Below, piece after piece: positions 1 to 6,847 of a DNA stretch of 12,022 bases. Location: the NCBI GenBank assembly GCA_046757205.1, contig JBHHXR010000098.1, positions 1-12,022 of the forward strand. Reading direction: 5' to 3'. The stretch comes from JBHHXR01 sp046757205. GTDB taxonomy: Bacteria > Pseudomonadota > Alphaproteobacteria > Rhodobacterales > Rhodobacteraceae. Numbering within the stretch: the stretch's first letter is position 1; each line of letters opens with the position of its first letter. The notes beneath the pieces were generated by a model, which worked only from the letters and a program-made list of their open reading frames with translations, did no database searches and was not told the origin of the DNA. The position numbers and the translations under genes are program-made.

Positions 1-389
1 AGGACTGGCGCGACGACGCGCTGGCGGCGAAATGGGAAGCCATACGCCGGGTGCGGCGCGTGGTGACCGGCGCCATCGAGATCGAGCGGCAGGAGAAGAA
101 CATCGGCGCCTCGCTGGAGGCGGCGCCGACGGTGCACATCCGCGACGCCGGGACGCTGGCGCATGTGCGCAGCGTCGATTTCGCCGATGTCTGCATCACT
201 TCGGCCATCCAGCTTACCGATGCGCCGATCCCCGACCGCGCCTTCCGGCTGCCGGAGATCGCCGGAATTGCGGTCGAGTTCGAACCCGCCGAGGGCGAAA
301 AATGCCAGCGCTGCTGGAAAATCCTGCCCGACGTCGGAAGCCATGCGCATGCGGGCGTGTGCGCGCGCTGCGACGGGGCGTTGGGGTAG
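1..389 (+). CDS. ileS: Isoleucyl-tRNA synthetase, C-terminal fragment (5' end outside window)
   Basis: This is the last part of a class I aminoacyl-tRNA synthetase that charges tRNA-Ile in the cytoplasm. The reading frame is open from base 3 and ends at TAG 387-389, so about 128 residues are visible and the catalytic core lies upstream. The visible part begins in the helical anticodon-binding region: W-x-x-IRRVRRVVTGAIEIER, then KNIGASLEA, which matches the conserved IleS block around the VTGALE and K-x-IGSSLEA positions. It ends in the zinc-binding C-terminal finger, EKCQRCWKILPD followed by CARCDGAL; two CxxC pairs are present, as in bacterial IleS proteins that keep this domain. In many proteobacteria lspA follows ileS directly; here it does not. 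A hairpin-rich gap and a transporter come next instead. Confidence 0.95.
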   Translation, partial: DWRDDALAAKWEAIRRVRRVVTGAIEIERQEKNIGASLEAAPTVHIRDAGTLAHVRSVDFADVCITSAIQLTDAPIPDRAFRLPEIAGIAVEFEPAEGEKCQRCWKILPDVGSHAHAGVCARCDGALG

Positions 390-408
390 AGAGAAAGCCG
401 CCCCGGCC

Positions 409-449
409 CCGAGCCTGGGCCTCGTGGTTCGGGTGAGGCCCCTGCTCGG
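409..449 (+). terminator. Imperfect GC-rich hairpin after ileS, terminator-like without a T-tract
   Basis: An outer 6-bp stem (CCGAGC 409-414 with GCTCGG 444-449) and an inner 7-bp stem (GGGCCTC 417-423 with GAGGCCC 435-441) are separated by a 2x2 CT/CT mismatch. The 11-base loop is 424-434. It starts 19 bases after the ileS stop, where a terminator is expected. No run of T follows, so a classical Rho-independent terminator is not proven; it may instead be a 3' end-stabilising structure or part of a larger RNA element with the next hairpin. Confidence 0.4.
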
Positions 450-454
450 CGCCG

Positions 455-478
455 GGCGGCGTGGCTCCGGGTGCCGCC
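455..478 (+). other. Second hairpin with a loop like that of the first
   Basis: GGCGGC at 455-460 pairs with GCCGCC at 473-478 around the 12-base loop GTGGCTCCGGGT. The loop closely resembles that of the preceding hairpin (GTGGTTCGGGT), while the stem sequences are different. In both, the outer loop bases could form the same G-U/U-G wobble pairs. The function is unknown; the pairing is read by eye. Confidence 0.4.
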
Positions 479-499
479 GGGGCGACATGGCAGCCTGCC

Positions 500-527
500 T
501 TGCCGGTCCGCATGGCGCATGTATAAC
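500..527 (+). promoter_or_regulatory. Putative sigma70-type promoter for the EamA transporter gene
   Basis: A -35-like TTGCCG (500-505; four of six match TTGACA) is separated by 16 bases from a -10-like TATAAC (522-527; five of six match TATAAT). Transcription would begin about 25 bases before the transporter start codon at 560. TATAAC stands out in this GC-rich gap, and a promoter is needed here if the upstream hairpins end ileS transcription. Confidence 0.45.
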
Positions 528-559
528 TGGCCCGCGCCGCGTTCCGGCCGGAGTTCTTC

Positions 560-1399
560 ATGGCTTTAGGGGTTTTTCTTGCCGTCCTGTTCGCGGCCTT
601 TCTGCACGCGGCCTGGAACGCCGTCGTCAAGGTCGGCGTCGATCCGTTTCGCGGCATGCTGGTCATGTCGCTGGCGCAGGGGCTGATGGGCTTTGCCATG
701 TTGCTCTGGTTCCCGGTGCCGGCCGCGGCGGCGTGGCCGTGGATACTGGCCTCCGGGGTGATACACACCGCCTACAAGCTGTTTCTCGTCTCCGCCTACC
801 AGCGCGGCGACCTGAGCCGGGTCTATCCCATCGCGCGCGGCGCGGCGCCGATCATGGTGGCGCTGTTCGGGGCGGTGTTTCTGGCCGAAGGGATCACCAC
901 GGCGGAATATCTCGGCGTTCTGGCGGTCGGCTGCGGCATCATGCTGATGGCGCATGGCGTGTGGACCGGCGGCGAGGCGCGTTCGCTGGTGCCGCTGGCC
1001 CTGCTGTCCGCGACCTCGACGGCTGCCTATTCGATCGTCGACGGTCTGGGCGCGCGCCTGTCGGGTACGGCGTCGGGCTATACCGGCTGGATGTTCGCCG
1101 TCGACGGAATTTTCTTCCTGACATGGAGCCTGATCCGCCGCGGGCCGTCGGTGATCCCGCGCGCACCGCGCCTGTGGGCCGTTGGCGGGACGGCCGGAGC
1201 GATGTCGCTGGCGGCCTACTGGATCGTGATCTGGGGCATGACGGTGGCGCCGATCGCGCTGGTCGCTGCCCTGCGCGAGACCTCGGTCCTGTTCGCCATG
1301 CTGATCGGCATTGTCTGGATGAAGGACAGGGCGGGCGCCGGGAAGATCGTCGCAGGTTCGATGATCGTCGCCGGGGTGATCCTTACACGCGTGGCATAA
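560..1399 (+). CDS. EamA/DMT-family inner-membrane transporter
   Basis: This 279-residue protein is almost entirely hydrophobic, with about ten membrane segments arranged as two repeated EamA halves, the standard length and layout of drug/metabolite transporter family permeases. The first helix contains the typical LHAAWNA stretch (residues 15-21). YPIARG at 89-94 precedes a helix and is characteristic of this EamA subgroup. The second half has PIALVAALRETSVLFAM (231-247), also typical. The substrate cannot be told from sequence; relatives export amino acids, metabolites or drugs, and some are nucleotide-sugar-like permeases. The ATG at 560 has a GGAG at 550-553 with 6-base spacing. The gene appears monocistronic and its last 17 bases overlap the end of the opposite-strand pcs gene. 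Confidence 0.88.
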   Translation: MALGVFLAVLFAAFLHAAWNAVVKVGVDPFRGMLVMSLAQGLMGFAMLLWFPVPAAAAWPWILASGVIHTAYKLFLVSAYQRGDLSRVYPIARGAAPIMVALFGAVFLAEGITTAEYLGVLAVGCGIMLMAHGVWTGGEARSLVPLALLSATSTAAYSIVDGLGARLSGTASGYTGWMFAVDGIFFLTWSLIRRGPSVIPRAPRLWAVGGTAGAMSLAAYWIVIWGMTVAPIALVAALRETSVLFAMLIGIVWMKDRAGAGKIVAGSMIVAGVILTRVA

Positions 1400-2072
1400 G
1401 CTGCTGGGCTATTCCGGCGAACAGCAGGTAGATCGAGGTGAGCGTCAACCCGATCTGTGCCACCGCCGGGCCCTCGAAATGGTTCCACGTCAGCCAGGCG
1501 GCAAAGCCGGTCCAGGCGGCCATGACCGGCAGCGTGACCCAGCGCCAGCGCGCCGTGCGCACCGGATGCACGAATTTCAACGAGAAGAACTGCGCCAGAG
1601 CAATGCCGATGATGAGAAACATCGCCGCCCACGAGCCGATGTCGATGGCGAATAGCGCCAGTATCACCATGTTCCAGCAGCCGGGAAAGCCGGAGAAGGA
1701 CTTGTCCTCCATCTTCATCCTGGTGTCGGCGAAATAGACGGCTCCGGTAGTGACGATGAGCAGCCCCGCCGCCAGGCTCCAGCCGACGCCGATCACGTTG
1801 GCCTCCACCAGCGCGTAGGCGGGGATGAACACGTAGGTCAGAAAATCGATGATCAGATCGAGAAGGTCGCCGTCCCATTGCGGGGCGTAGATCTTGGTTT
1901 GCGCCATCCGGGCCATCGGGCCGTCGGCGCCGTCCACCAGCAGCGCCAGCAGCAGCCAGCCGAACATCCGCGGCCAGTCCATCCGGCCCGCCTCAAGGAT
2001 TGCCATGAGCGCCAGCGCTGCGCCGAGGGCGGTGAACATGTGGACGGAGAATGCGACCCAGAATTTGCTCAT
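1383..2072 (-). CDS. pcs: Phosphatidylcholine synthase (CDP-alcohol phosphatidyltransferase family)
   Basis: Pcs condenses CDP-diacylglycerol with choline to make phosphatidylcholine in the inner membrane in one step. From the ATG at 2072 (229 aa) the protein has several membrane helices and the signature D47-x2-D50-G51-x2-A54-R55-x12-G68-x3-D72-x3-D76. The 12-residue gap between AR and G is the known Pcs variant of the CDP-alcohol motif, which separates it from PgsA/PssA. A second family-like block, MKMEDKSFSGFPGCWN, lies at 119-134. Start choice: the frame is open back to a TTG at 2118-2120, directly after the xerC stop, which would add 16 residues, but no good ribosome site is visible there; the ATG fits family alignment (FSVHMFTALG near the N-terminus) though its own site (CCGGA touching the ATG) is also poor. 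Co-transcription after xerC is likely. Confidence 0.9.
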   Translation of the reverse strand: MSKFWVAFSVHMFTALGAALALMAILEAGRMDWPRMFGWLLLALLVDGADGPMARMAQTKIYAPQWDGDLLDLIIDFLTYVFIPAYALVEANVIGVGWSLAAGLLIVTTGAVYFADTRMKMEDKSFSGFPGCWNMVILALFAIDIGSWAAMFLIIGIALAQFFSLKFVHPVRTARWRWVTLPVMAAWTGFAAWLTWNHFEGPAVAQIGLTLTSIYLLFAGIAQQLMPRV

Positions 2073-2120
2073 TCCGGGTTGATACGCCGAAACGCGGCCG
2101 CCGGAAAGCGCCGACGCCAA

Positions 2121-3074
2121 TTACTTGGCGGCTGTATCCGCCGGGTCGGTCTTGGCGCGCGGGTGCGCCCGTTGGTAGATGTCCATCAGCGCCTGCTGAT
2201 CGACCGCCGTATAGACCTGCGTCGTCGACAGCGAGGCGTGGCCGAGAAGTTCCTGGATGGTGCGGAGGTCGCCGCCGGCGGCAAGCAGATGCGTCGCGAA
2301 CGAATGGCGCAGCGCGTGCGGTGTCGTCGTCGCGGGCAGCCCGAGCTGCGCTCTCGCCGTGGCGGTTATCTTCTGGATCTGCCTGGCGCCCAGCGGCCCG
2401 CCGCGGGCACCGAGAAACAGCGCGTCGCCGGGGCCGGAGGCGGCCAAGGGGAGCAGGTCGAGATAGCGATCAACGGCAGCGCGCGCGACGCCCAGAACCG
2501 GGACCATCCGTTCCTTTTGGCCCTTGCCGACGATACGAAGCACTTCGGGCAGCGGAGCATCGCTCCGGCGCAGCGACAGCGCCTCGCCGATGCGCAATCC
2601 GCAACCGTAGAGAAGCAGCAGAACCGCCGTGTCGCGGGCCGCGATCCATGCGCTCGGGCCGGCCTTTCCCGCCATGTCGATGAGGGCGGAAGCAGCGCTG
2701 GCGGATACCGGCCGCGGCAGTCTGGGGTTCGATCTTGGCGCCCGGGCGGATGTCACGGCGGCGATTTCGGTTCCGCCGGTTTCTCCCGGCCAGCGGTAGA
2801 AGCTCCTGACCGCCGACAATTCGCGCGCCAGCGACCGCGACCCCAGCCCCCGCCGCCGCTCGTGCGCCATCCACGCGCGGATATCGGTTGTCGCGACGCG
2901 CCCGAGCGCGGCGCGGCCCGCGGGCGCGCCCCAATGTTCCGCGAGAAATCCGAGAAACCCCGACACATCGCGCCGGTAGGCCTCGACGGTCCGCGGCCCG
3001 GCGCCACCCACGACAGCGAGATATTCCAGCCACGCCCGCATGGCGTCCAGCGCGCCCGGCGAACCGCCCGTCAC
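2121..3074 (-). CDS. xerC: Tyrosine recombinase XerC
   Basis: XerC acts with XerD at the dif site to resolve chromosome dimers before division. The 317-residue length is normal. Residues 10-95 form the SAM-like N-terminal core-binding domain (WLEYLAVVGGAGPRTVEAY, then LARELSAVRSFYRW). The catalytic domain carries the full set of active residues: R161 in CGLRIGEAL, K184 in VGKGQKER, H253 and R256 in HALRHSFATHLL, H279 in LLGHASLSTTQVYT, and the nucleophile Y288. The start is GTG at 3072-3074, sharing the tetranucleotide GTGA with the stop of the upstream DUF484 gene, which implies translational coupling. Position next to DUF484, as in gamma-proteobacterial xerC loci, supports XerC rather than XerD or a phage integrase. 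No attachment site or phage gene is nearby. Confidence 0.93.
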   Translation of the reverse strand: MTGGSPGALDAMRAWLEYLAVVGGAGPRTVEAYRRDVSGFLGFLAEHWGAPAGRAALGRVATTDIRAWMAHERRRGLGSRSLARELSAVRSFYRWPGETGGTEIAAVTSARAPRSNPRLPRPVSASAASALIDMAGKAGPSAWIAARDTAVLLLLYGCGLRIGEALSLRRSDAPLPEVLRIVGKGQKERMVPVLGVARAAVDRYLDLLPLAASGPGDALFLGARGGPLGARQIQKITATARAQLGLPATTTPHALRHSFATHLLAAGGDLRTIQELLGHASLSTTQVYTAVDQQALMDIYQRAHPRAKTDPADTAAK

Positions 3075-3796
3075 GCCAGCCAGCGGCGCATCATCCGTTC
3101 GAACGCGCCGGCGAAAAAGGTCAGCAGATCAGTTCCCTGGTCCTGGTGAAAGCGGTGCGGGTCCTCCGATCCGAAGGCCAGAAGGCCAGGCAGGCGGCCG
3201 GGGCCGAGATCGAGTTTCATCAGCGCCTCGGATTGTATCCACGTGGACGATTTGCCGAAGATCGAGGCCTGATCGGGGGCGCATTGCCTGAGCGTGATCT
3301 GGCGCGGCTGCACGTTTCGGTTGTCGCGGACATAGGCGTCGACGCCATGGCGCGGCAGGGCGAACACCAGTTCGTGCAACTTGCCCTTCGGGCCGAGCGG
3401 CTGTCCGGCCGTGGCGGCCGAGCTCTCCAGCCCGAGACGGATCACGTCGATCGACAGGATATTGGCGACATCATGCGCCAGCGCGGCGAGAAACCCCTCG
3501 AAATCCGGCGGCTCCATGATGGCCAGCGCGGCGCGATGGACCTGATTGGTGCCGGCGAGGTTTTCATAGGCGGCGGCGATCACGTTGCGGTGGGTGTCTT
3601 CGAGGCGCACCAGCCGGTCTTCGAGGCGTTCGACCAGAACGGTGCGCAGATCCACGACATTGCGGCTGCCGCGCCCGCCATGCGCCTTGAGCAGGGCGTT
3701 CACCAGATCCTGATCTTCCAGAATGGCGCCGGGATCGTCGAGAATGTGGCCGCGAATGGCCTGCAGCGTCTCGTCCTTGCTCTTCATCGCTTCCAT
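3071..3796 (-). CDS. DUF484 family protein (GAF-like), xerC partner
   Basis: This 241-residue soluble protein matches the DUF484 family, whose members have a GAF-like fold and no established biochemical role. Recognisable blocks are the N-terminal helical part with NVVDLRTVLVERLEDRLVRL (47-66), a central GAF-like part, and the C-terminal block LLAFGSEDPHRFHQDQGTDLLTFFAGAFERM (205-235), which is the strongest family signature. Its stop overlaps the xerC start by GTGA, and DUF484-xerC adjacency is found in distant proteobacteria, so a link to XerC function or expression is plausible but unproven. The start ATG at 3796 has GGAA four bases upstream; an in-frame ATG three codons later (3787) is an alternative. 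No transmembrane segment is seen. Confidence 0.85.
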   Translation of the reverse strand: MEAMKSKDETLQAIRGHILDDPGAILEDQDLVNALLKAHGGRGSRNVVDLRTVLVERLEDRLVRLEDTHRNVIAAAYENLAGTNQVHRAALAIMEPPDFEGFLAALAHDVANILSIDVIRLGLESSAATAGQPLGPKGKLHELVFALPRHGVDAYVRDNRNVQPRQITLRQCAPDQASIFGKSSTWIQSEALMKLDLGPGRLPGLLAFGSEDPHRFHQDQGTDLLTFFAGAFERMMRRWLA

Positions 3797-3841
3797 ACGT
3801 TCCGCGCCCCCGTTTACCTGTTCCCGGCCGTGCGTCCCGGT

Positions 3842-4495
3842 TCAGCCGATCTTCTGGCCGGTCTTCGCCCAGTCCTTCAGGAATGCGTCCAGCCCCCTGT
3901 CGGTCAGCGGATGGTCGGCCAGCTTTTTCAGGACGGCCGGCGGGGCGGTCACGACATCGGCGCCGATCCGGGCGGCGGCAGTGACGTGATTGACCGAGCG
4001 CACCGAAGCCGTGAGGATCTCGGTGCGGAAGCCGTAGTTGTCGTAGATCTGGCGAATGTCGGCGATCAGTTCCATCCCATCCGAATTAATGTCGTCCAGC
4101 CGGCCCACGAAGGGACTTATGAAAGTGGCTCCCGCCTTGGCGGCGAGAATCGCCTGATTGGCCGAAAAACACAGCGTCACGTTTACCATCCGGCCCTCGC
4201 CGGTCAGTGCCTTGCAGGCCTTCAGTCCCTCCCAGGTCAGCGGCACCTTGATCGCAATATTGTCGGCAATCTTGGCCAATTTGCGGCCCTGTTCGATCAT
4301 TTGTTCGGCTTCCAGCGCGGTGACTTCCGCACTGACCGGCCCATCGACGACGCCGCAGATTTCCCGTGTCACCTCGACGATGTCGCGGCCCGACTTGAGT
4401 ATCAGAGACGGGTTGGTCGTCACGCCGTCGACCATTCCGGTTTCCGCCAGGGCGCGGATTTCGTCTATTTCAGCCGAGTCGACAAAGAATTTCAT
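3842..4495 (-). CDS. tal: Small transaldolase / fructose-6-phosphate aldolase-like (TalC/FSA type)
   Basis: This 217-residue protein is the short form of transaldolase, which transfers a dihydroxyacetone unit between sugar phosphates in the non-oxidative pentose phosphate pathway; close relatives are fructose-6-phosphate aldolases. It opens with MKFFVDSAEIDEIR, giving the catalytic-site Asp6, followed by GVTTNPSLI (24-32). The Schiff-base lysine is K83 in IAIKVPLT. TLCFSANQA (107-115) and TFISPFVGRLDDI (124-136) complete the TIM-barrel signature. The start is ATG 4493-4495; the same frame stays open for 719 more codons upstream, but that part is antisense to priA and shows no family similarity. 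The gene is divergent from priA. Whether it acts as transaldolase or FSA cannot be settled from these motifs; transaldolase is the more common role in alphaproteobacteria. Confidence 0.92.
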   Translation of the reverse strand: MKFFVDSAEIDEIRALAETGMVDGVTTNPSLILKSGRDIVEVTREICGVVDGPVSAEVTALEAEQMIEQGRKLAKIADNIAIKVPLTWEGLKACKALTGEGRMVNVTLCFSANQAILAAKAGATFISPFVGRLDDINSDGMELIADIRQIYDNYGFRTEILTASVRSVNHVTAAARIGADVVTAPPAVLKKLADHPLTDRGLDAFLKDWAKTGQKIG

Positions 4496-4516
4496 TCTCA
4501 ATTTTCCGTTTGTCGG

Positions 4517-4554
4517 GGATAGGTTCGGCGCAGACCATATCGGATAGGGATTCG
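4517..4554. repeat. Direct repeat GGATAGG..TTCG in the tal-priA divergent gap
   Basis: GGATAGG at 4517-4523 followed by TTCG (4524-4527) recurs as GGATAGG at 4542-4548 followed by GA and TTCG (4551-4554). The two copies start 25 bases apart, inside the 93-base gap between the divergent start codons. It could be a tandem operator; I could not find a strong promoter for either gene to anchor it. Confidence 0.35.
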
Positions 4555-4588
4555 CGATGGAACCTGTTCTTTGACGCCCGCGAGTCAC

Positions 4589-6784
4589 ATGGAACGGCCT
4601 GTGTTCTTCAAGCAAGGCGACCGCGTCGGCGTACTCACGACGCAGCCTCTCGACCGGGTGCTGGATTACATCGCGCCCGAAGGCGGCGTTGCCCTCGGTG
4701 CGTTCGTCGAGGTGCCGCTCGGCCCGCGCCGGGTCCTCGGCGTTGTCTGGGGCATTGGCGAGGGGGATTTCGATGCGGCGAAGCTGAAGGACGTCACCCG
4801 GCGCCTGGACGTCCCGCCGCTGCGTCCCGACATGCTGGAGTTTCTGGAGCGTGTGGCCGGCTACACGATGTCTCCGCTTTCGTCGGTTCTGCGCCTTGCG
4901 ACGCGGGCGCCGGGCCTCGGCCGGCCGCCGGCGCGGCGGGTGATCTACCGGCTCGGCCCGGCACTGCCGGAGCGGCTGACGGATGCGCGCAGGCGGGTGA
5001 TAGAGGTGCTTGAGCAACATGGCGGGCTGGGGTTCGCGCCGGGCGACCTGTCGGCGCTGGCCGGCGTGTCCCCGGCGGTATTGAAGGGGTTGAGCGATGC
5101 CGGAGTCCTGATCCGCGAAAAACAGGCCCGCGACCTGCCGTTTCAGAGGCCCGAACACGGCCGCGCCGGTGCGGTTCTGACGCATGACCAGAAAGCGGCG
5201 GCGCATGACTTGCGCATGCAGGTCCGGTCGGCGGAATACGCAACGACTTTGCTGAAGGGTGTCACCGGCTCGGGCAAGACGGAAGTCTACCTTGAGGCCG
5301 TGGCGGAGGCGCTTTCGAGGGGCAGGCAGGCGCTGATCCTCCTGCCCGAGATCGCGCTGACGGTGAGCTTTCTTGCCCGGGTCGAGGAACGCTTCGGCGT
5401 GCGCCCCGCCGAGTGGCATTCCGGCATCACGCAGGCGGAACGGCGCAGATGCTGGAACGGCGTGGCAACCGGCGACGCGCGGCTGGTGATCGGCGCGCGC
5501 TCGGCGCTCTTCCTGCCGTTTCGCGAACTCGGCGTCATCGTCGTCGATGAAGAGCATGACGGGTCCTACAAGCAGGAGGACGGCGTGCTTTACCATGCCC
5601 GCGACATGGCGGTGCTGCGCGCCTCGATCTGTTCGGCCAGCGTGGTGCTGTCCTCGGCCACTCCGTCGCTGGAGACCTGGACCAATGCCGAGGCCGGGAA
5701 GTACCGCCGCCTCGATTTGCCGCAGAGATACGGCGAGGCGGTCCTGCCCGAAATCAGTTCGCTCGACATGCGCAGCGAAGGACCGGCCCCGGGCGAATGG
5801 ATTTCGCCGCCCCTGGCCGACGCCGTGCGCGACCGCCTGGACAAGGGCGAACAATCGCTTCTGTTTCTCAACCGGCGCGGCTATGCGCCGCTGACTCTGT
5901 GCCGGGCCTGCGGCCACCAGATCGGCTGCAAGGATTGCGACGCGCGCATGGTCGAGCACCGGTTCCTGGCGCGGCTCATGTGCCATCAGTGCGGCGCCAC
6001 GCGCGCCGTGCCTCGCACCTGCCCGAACTGCGGGGCGGAGGACCGGCTGGCCGCGATCGGCCCCGGCGTCGAGCGGCTCGCGGAAGAAACCGGGCGCCGG
6101 TTCGAAGGCGCCCGCGTGGCGGTCCTGTCGTCGGATCTCGCCGCCACCGCCCGCGAGATGAAGGCGCGGATCGAGGAGATCGCCGGCGGCGGGGCCGACA
6201 TCGTCATCGGCACCCAGATCGTGGCCAAGGGCCACAATTTCCCGCTTCTCACGCTGGTCGGCGTGATCGACGCAGATCTGGGGCTGCAGGGGGGTGACCT
6301 GCGGGCCGCCGAAAAGACCTTTCAGCTGATCCGCCAGGTCTCCGGCCGGGCCGGGCGCGCCGATCGCCCGGGGGTCGCGCTGGTCCAGACCCATCAGCCC
6401 GAACACCCGGTGATCCGGGCCATCGTTTCCGACGACGAGGAGGCGTTCTGGAAGGCCGAGGCCGAAAGCCGCGCCCGGGCCGGGGCGCCGCCCTTCGGGC
6501 GCATGGCCGGGATCGTCATCTCCGGCCCCGACGAGAAGGCGGTCTATGATCTCGGCCGGGCCCTGGCGCGGGCGCACGCGCCGTTGACCGGCATCGGCGC
6601 GCAGCTTCTGGGCCCGGCCCCGGCGCCGGTCGCGCGCATTCGCGGCCGCCACCGCGCGCGGATGCTTGTCAAGGCACCGAAGGGTGCCGCCCTGCAGGCC
6701 GCGCTTGCGGCCTGGCGCGGCCAGGTGAAGGTCCCGAACGGCGTCCGCGTCACGGTCGACGTCGATCCGCAGACTTTTTACTGA
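4589..6784 (+). CDS. priA: Primosomal protein N' (replication restart helicase PriA)
   Basis: PriA is a 3'-to-5' superfamily 2 DNA helicase that recognises stalled forks and D-loops and loads the replicative helicase away from oriC. From ATG 4589 it has 731 residues, matching the usual length of about 730. The N-terminal 3'-DNA-binding domain spans roughly 1-105 and a winged-helix region about 130-180. Helicase motifs follow: Walker A GVTGSGKT (224-231, K230), DEEH (320-323), SATPS (356-360), GTQIVAKGHNFP (541-552) and QVSGRAGR (583-590). The zinc module has all eight cysteines (438, 441, 447, 450, 465, 468, 478, 481). A TTG at 4571 would add six residues but ATG aligns better with the family. 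The gene is divergent from the transaldolase and is followed by 63 bases before hisC. Confidence 0.96.
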   Translation: MERPVFFKQGDRVGVLTTQPLDRVLDYIAPEGGVALGAFVEVPLGPRRVLGVVWGIGEGDFDAAKLKDVTRRLDVPPLRPDMLEFLERVAGYTMSPLSSVLRLATRAPGLGRPPARRVIYRLGPALPERLTDARRRVIEVLEQHGGLGFAPGDLSALAGVSPAVLKGLSDAGVLIREKQARDLPFQRPEHGRAGAVLTHDQKAAAHDLRMQVRSAEYATTLLKGVTGSGKTEVYLEAVAEALSRGRQALILLPEIALTVSFLARVEERFGVRPAEWHSGITQAERRRCWNGVATGDARLVIGARSALFLPFRELGVIVVDEEHDGSYKQEDGVLYHARDMAVLRASICSASVVLSSATPSLETWTNAEAGKYRRLDLPQRYGEAVLPEISSLDMRSEGPAPGEWISPPLADAVRDRLDKGEQSLLFLNRRGYAPLTLCRACGHQIGCKDCDARMVEHRFLARLMCHQCGATRAVPRTCPNCGAEDRLAAIGPGVERLAEETGRRFEGARVAVLSSDLAATAREMKARIEEIAGGGADIVIGTQIVAKGHNFPLLTLVGVIDADLGLQGGDLRAAEKTFQLIRQVSGRAGRADRPGVALVQTHQPEHPVIRAIVSDDEEAFWKAEAESRARAGAPPFGRMAGIVISGPDEKAVYDLGRALARAHAPLTGIGAQLLGPAPAPVARIRGRHRARMLVKAPKGAALQAALAAWRGQVKVPNGVRVTVDVDPQTFY

Positions 6785-6786
6785 GG

Positions 6787-6820
6787 CGGTTCCATTCGGG
6801 CGCGTCCCGCTCTAGAACCG
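6787..6820 (+). other. Two-part stem-loop between priA and hisC
   Basis: CGGTTC (6787-6792) pairs with GAACCG (6815-6820), and inside it CGGG (6797-6800) pairs with CCCG (6806-6809) around CGCGT. It begins three bases after the priA stop. No T-run follows, so it is at best a weak terminator or a 5' leader structure of hisC. The short stems could occur by chance in such GC-rich DNA. Confidence 0.25.
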
Positions 6821-6847
6821 GCTGGCACAAGAGCGCAGACGGCAGGC

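Noticed and set aside
163..1431. 422-codon plus-strand frame spanning the ileS end, the gap and the transporter.
   Set aside because: It is out of frame with both clear genes, Arg/Gly-rich and without domain similarity; a shadow frame.
2121..3074. The tyrosine recombinase as a sign of a mobile element or integron.
   Set aside because: The sequence fits chromosomal XerC, it is coupled to DUF484, and there are no attachment repeats, tRNA gene or phage genes nearby.
1878..4522. Two long plus-strand frames (423 and 544 codons) opposite pcs, xerC, DUF484 and the transaldolase.
   Set aside because: They are antisense to four recognisable genes and have atypical low-complexity Arg-rich composition.
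4496..6652. Very long open frame on the minus strand upstream of and in frame with the transaldolase (719 extra codons).
   Set aside because: It lies antisense to priA, whose motifs are complete. Its translation is rich in Arg, Gly, Ala and Pro with no recognisable domain, as expected for an antisense frame in GC-rich DNA. The family start MKFFVDS fits exactly at 4495.
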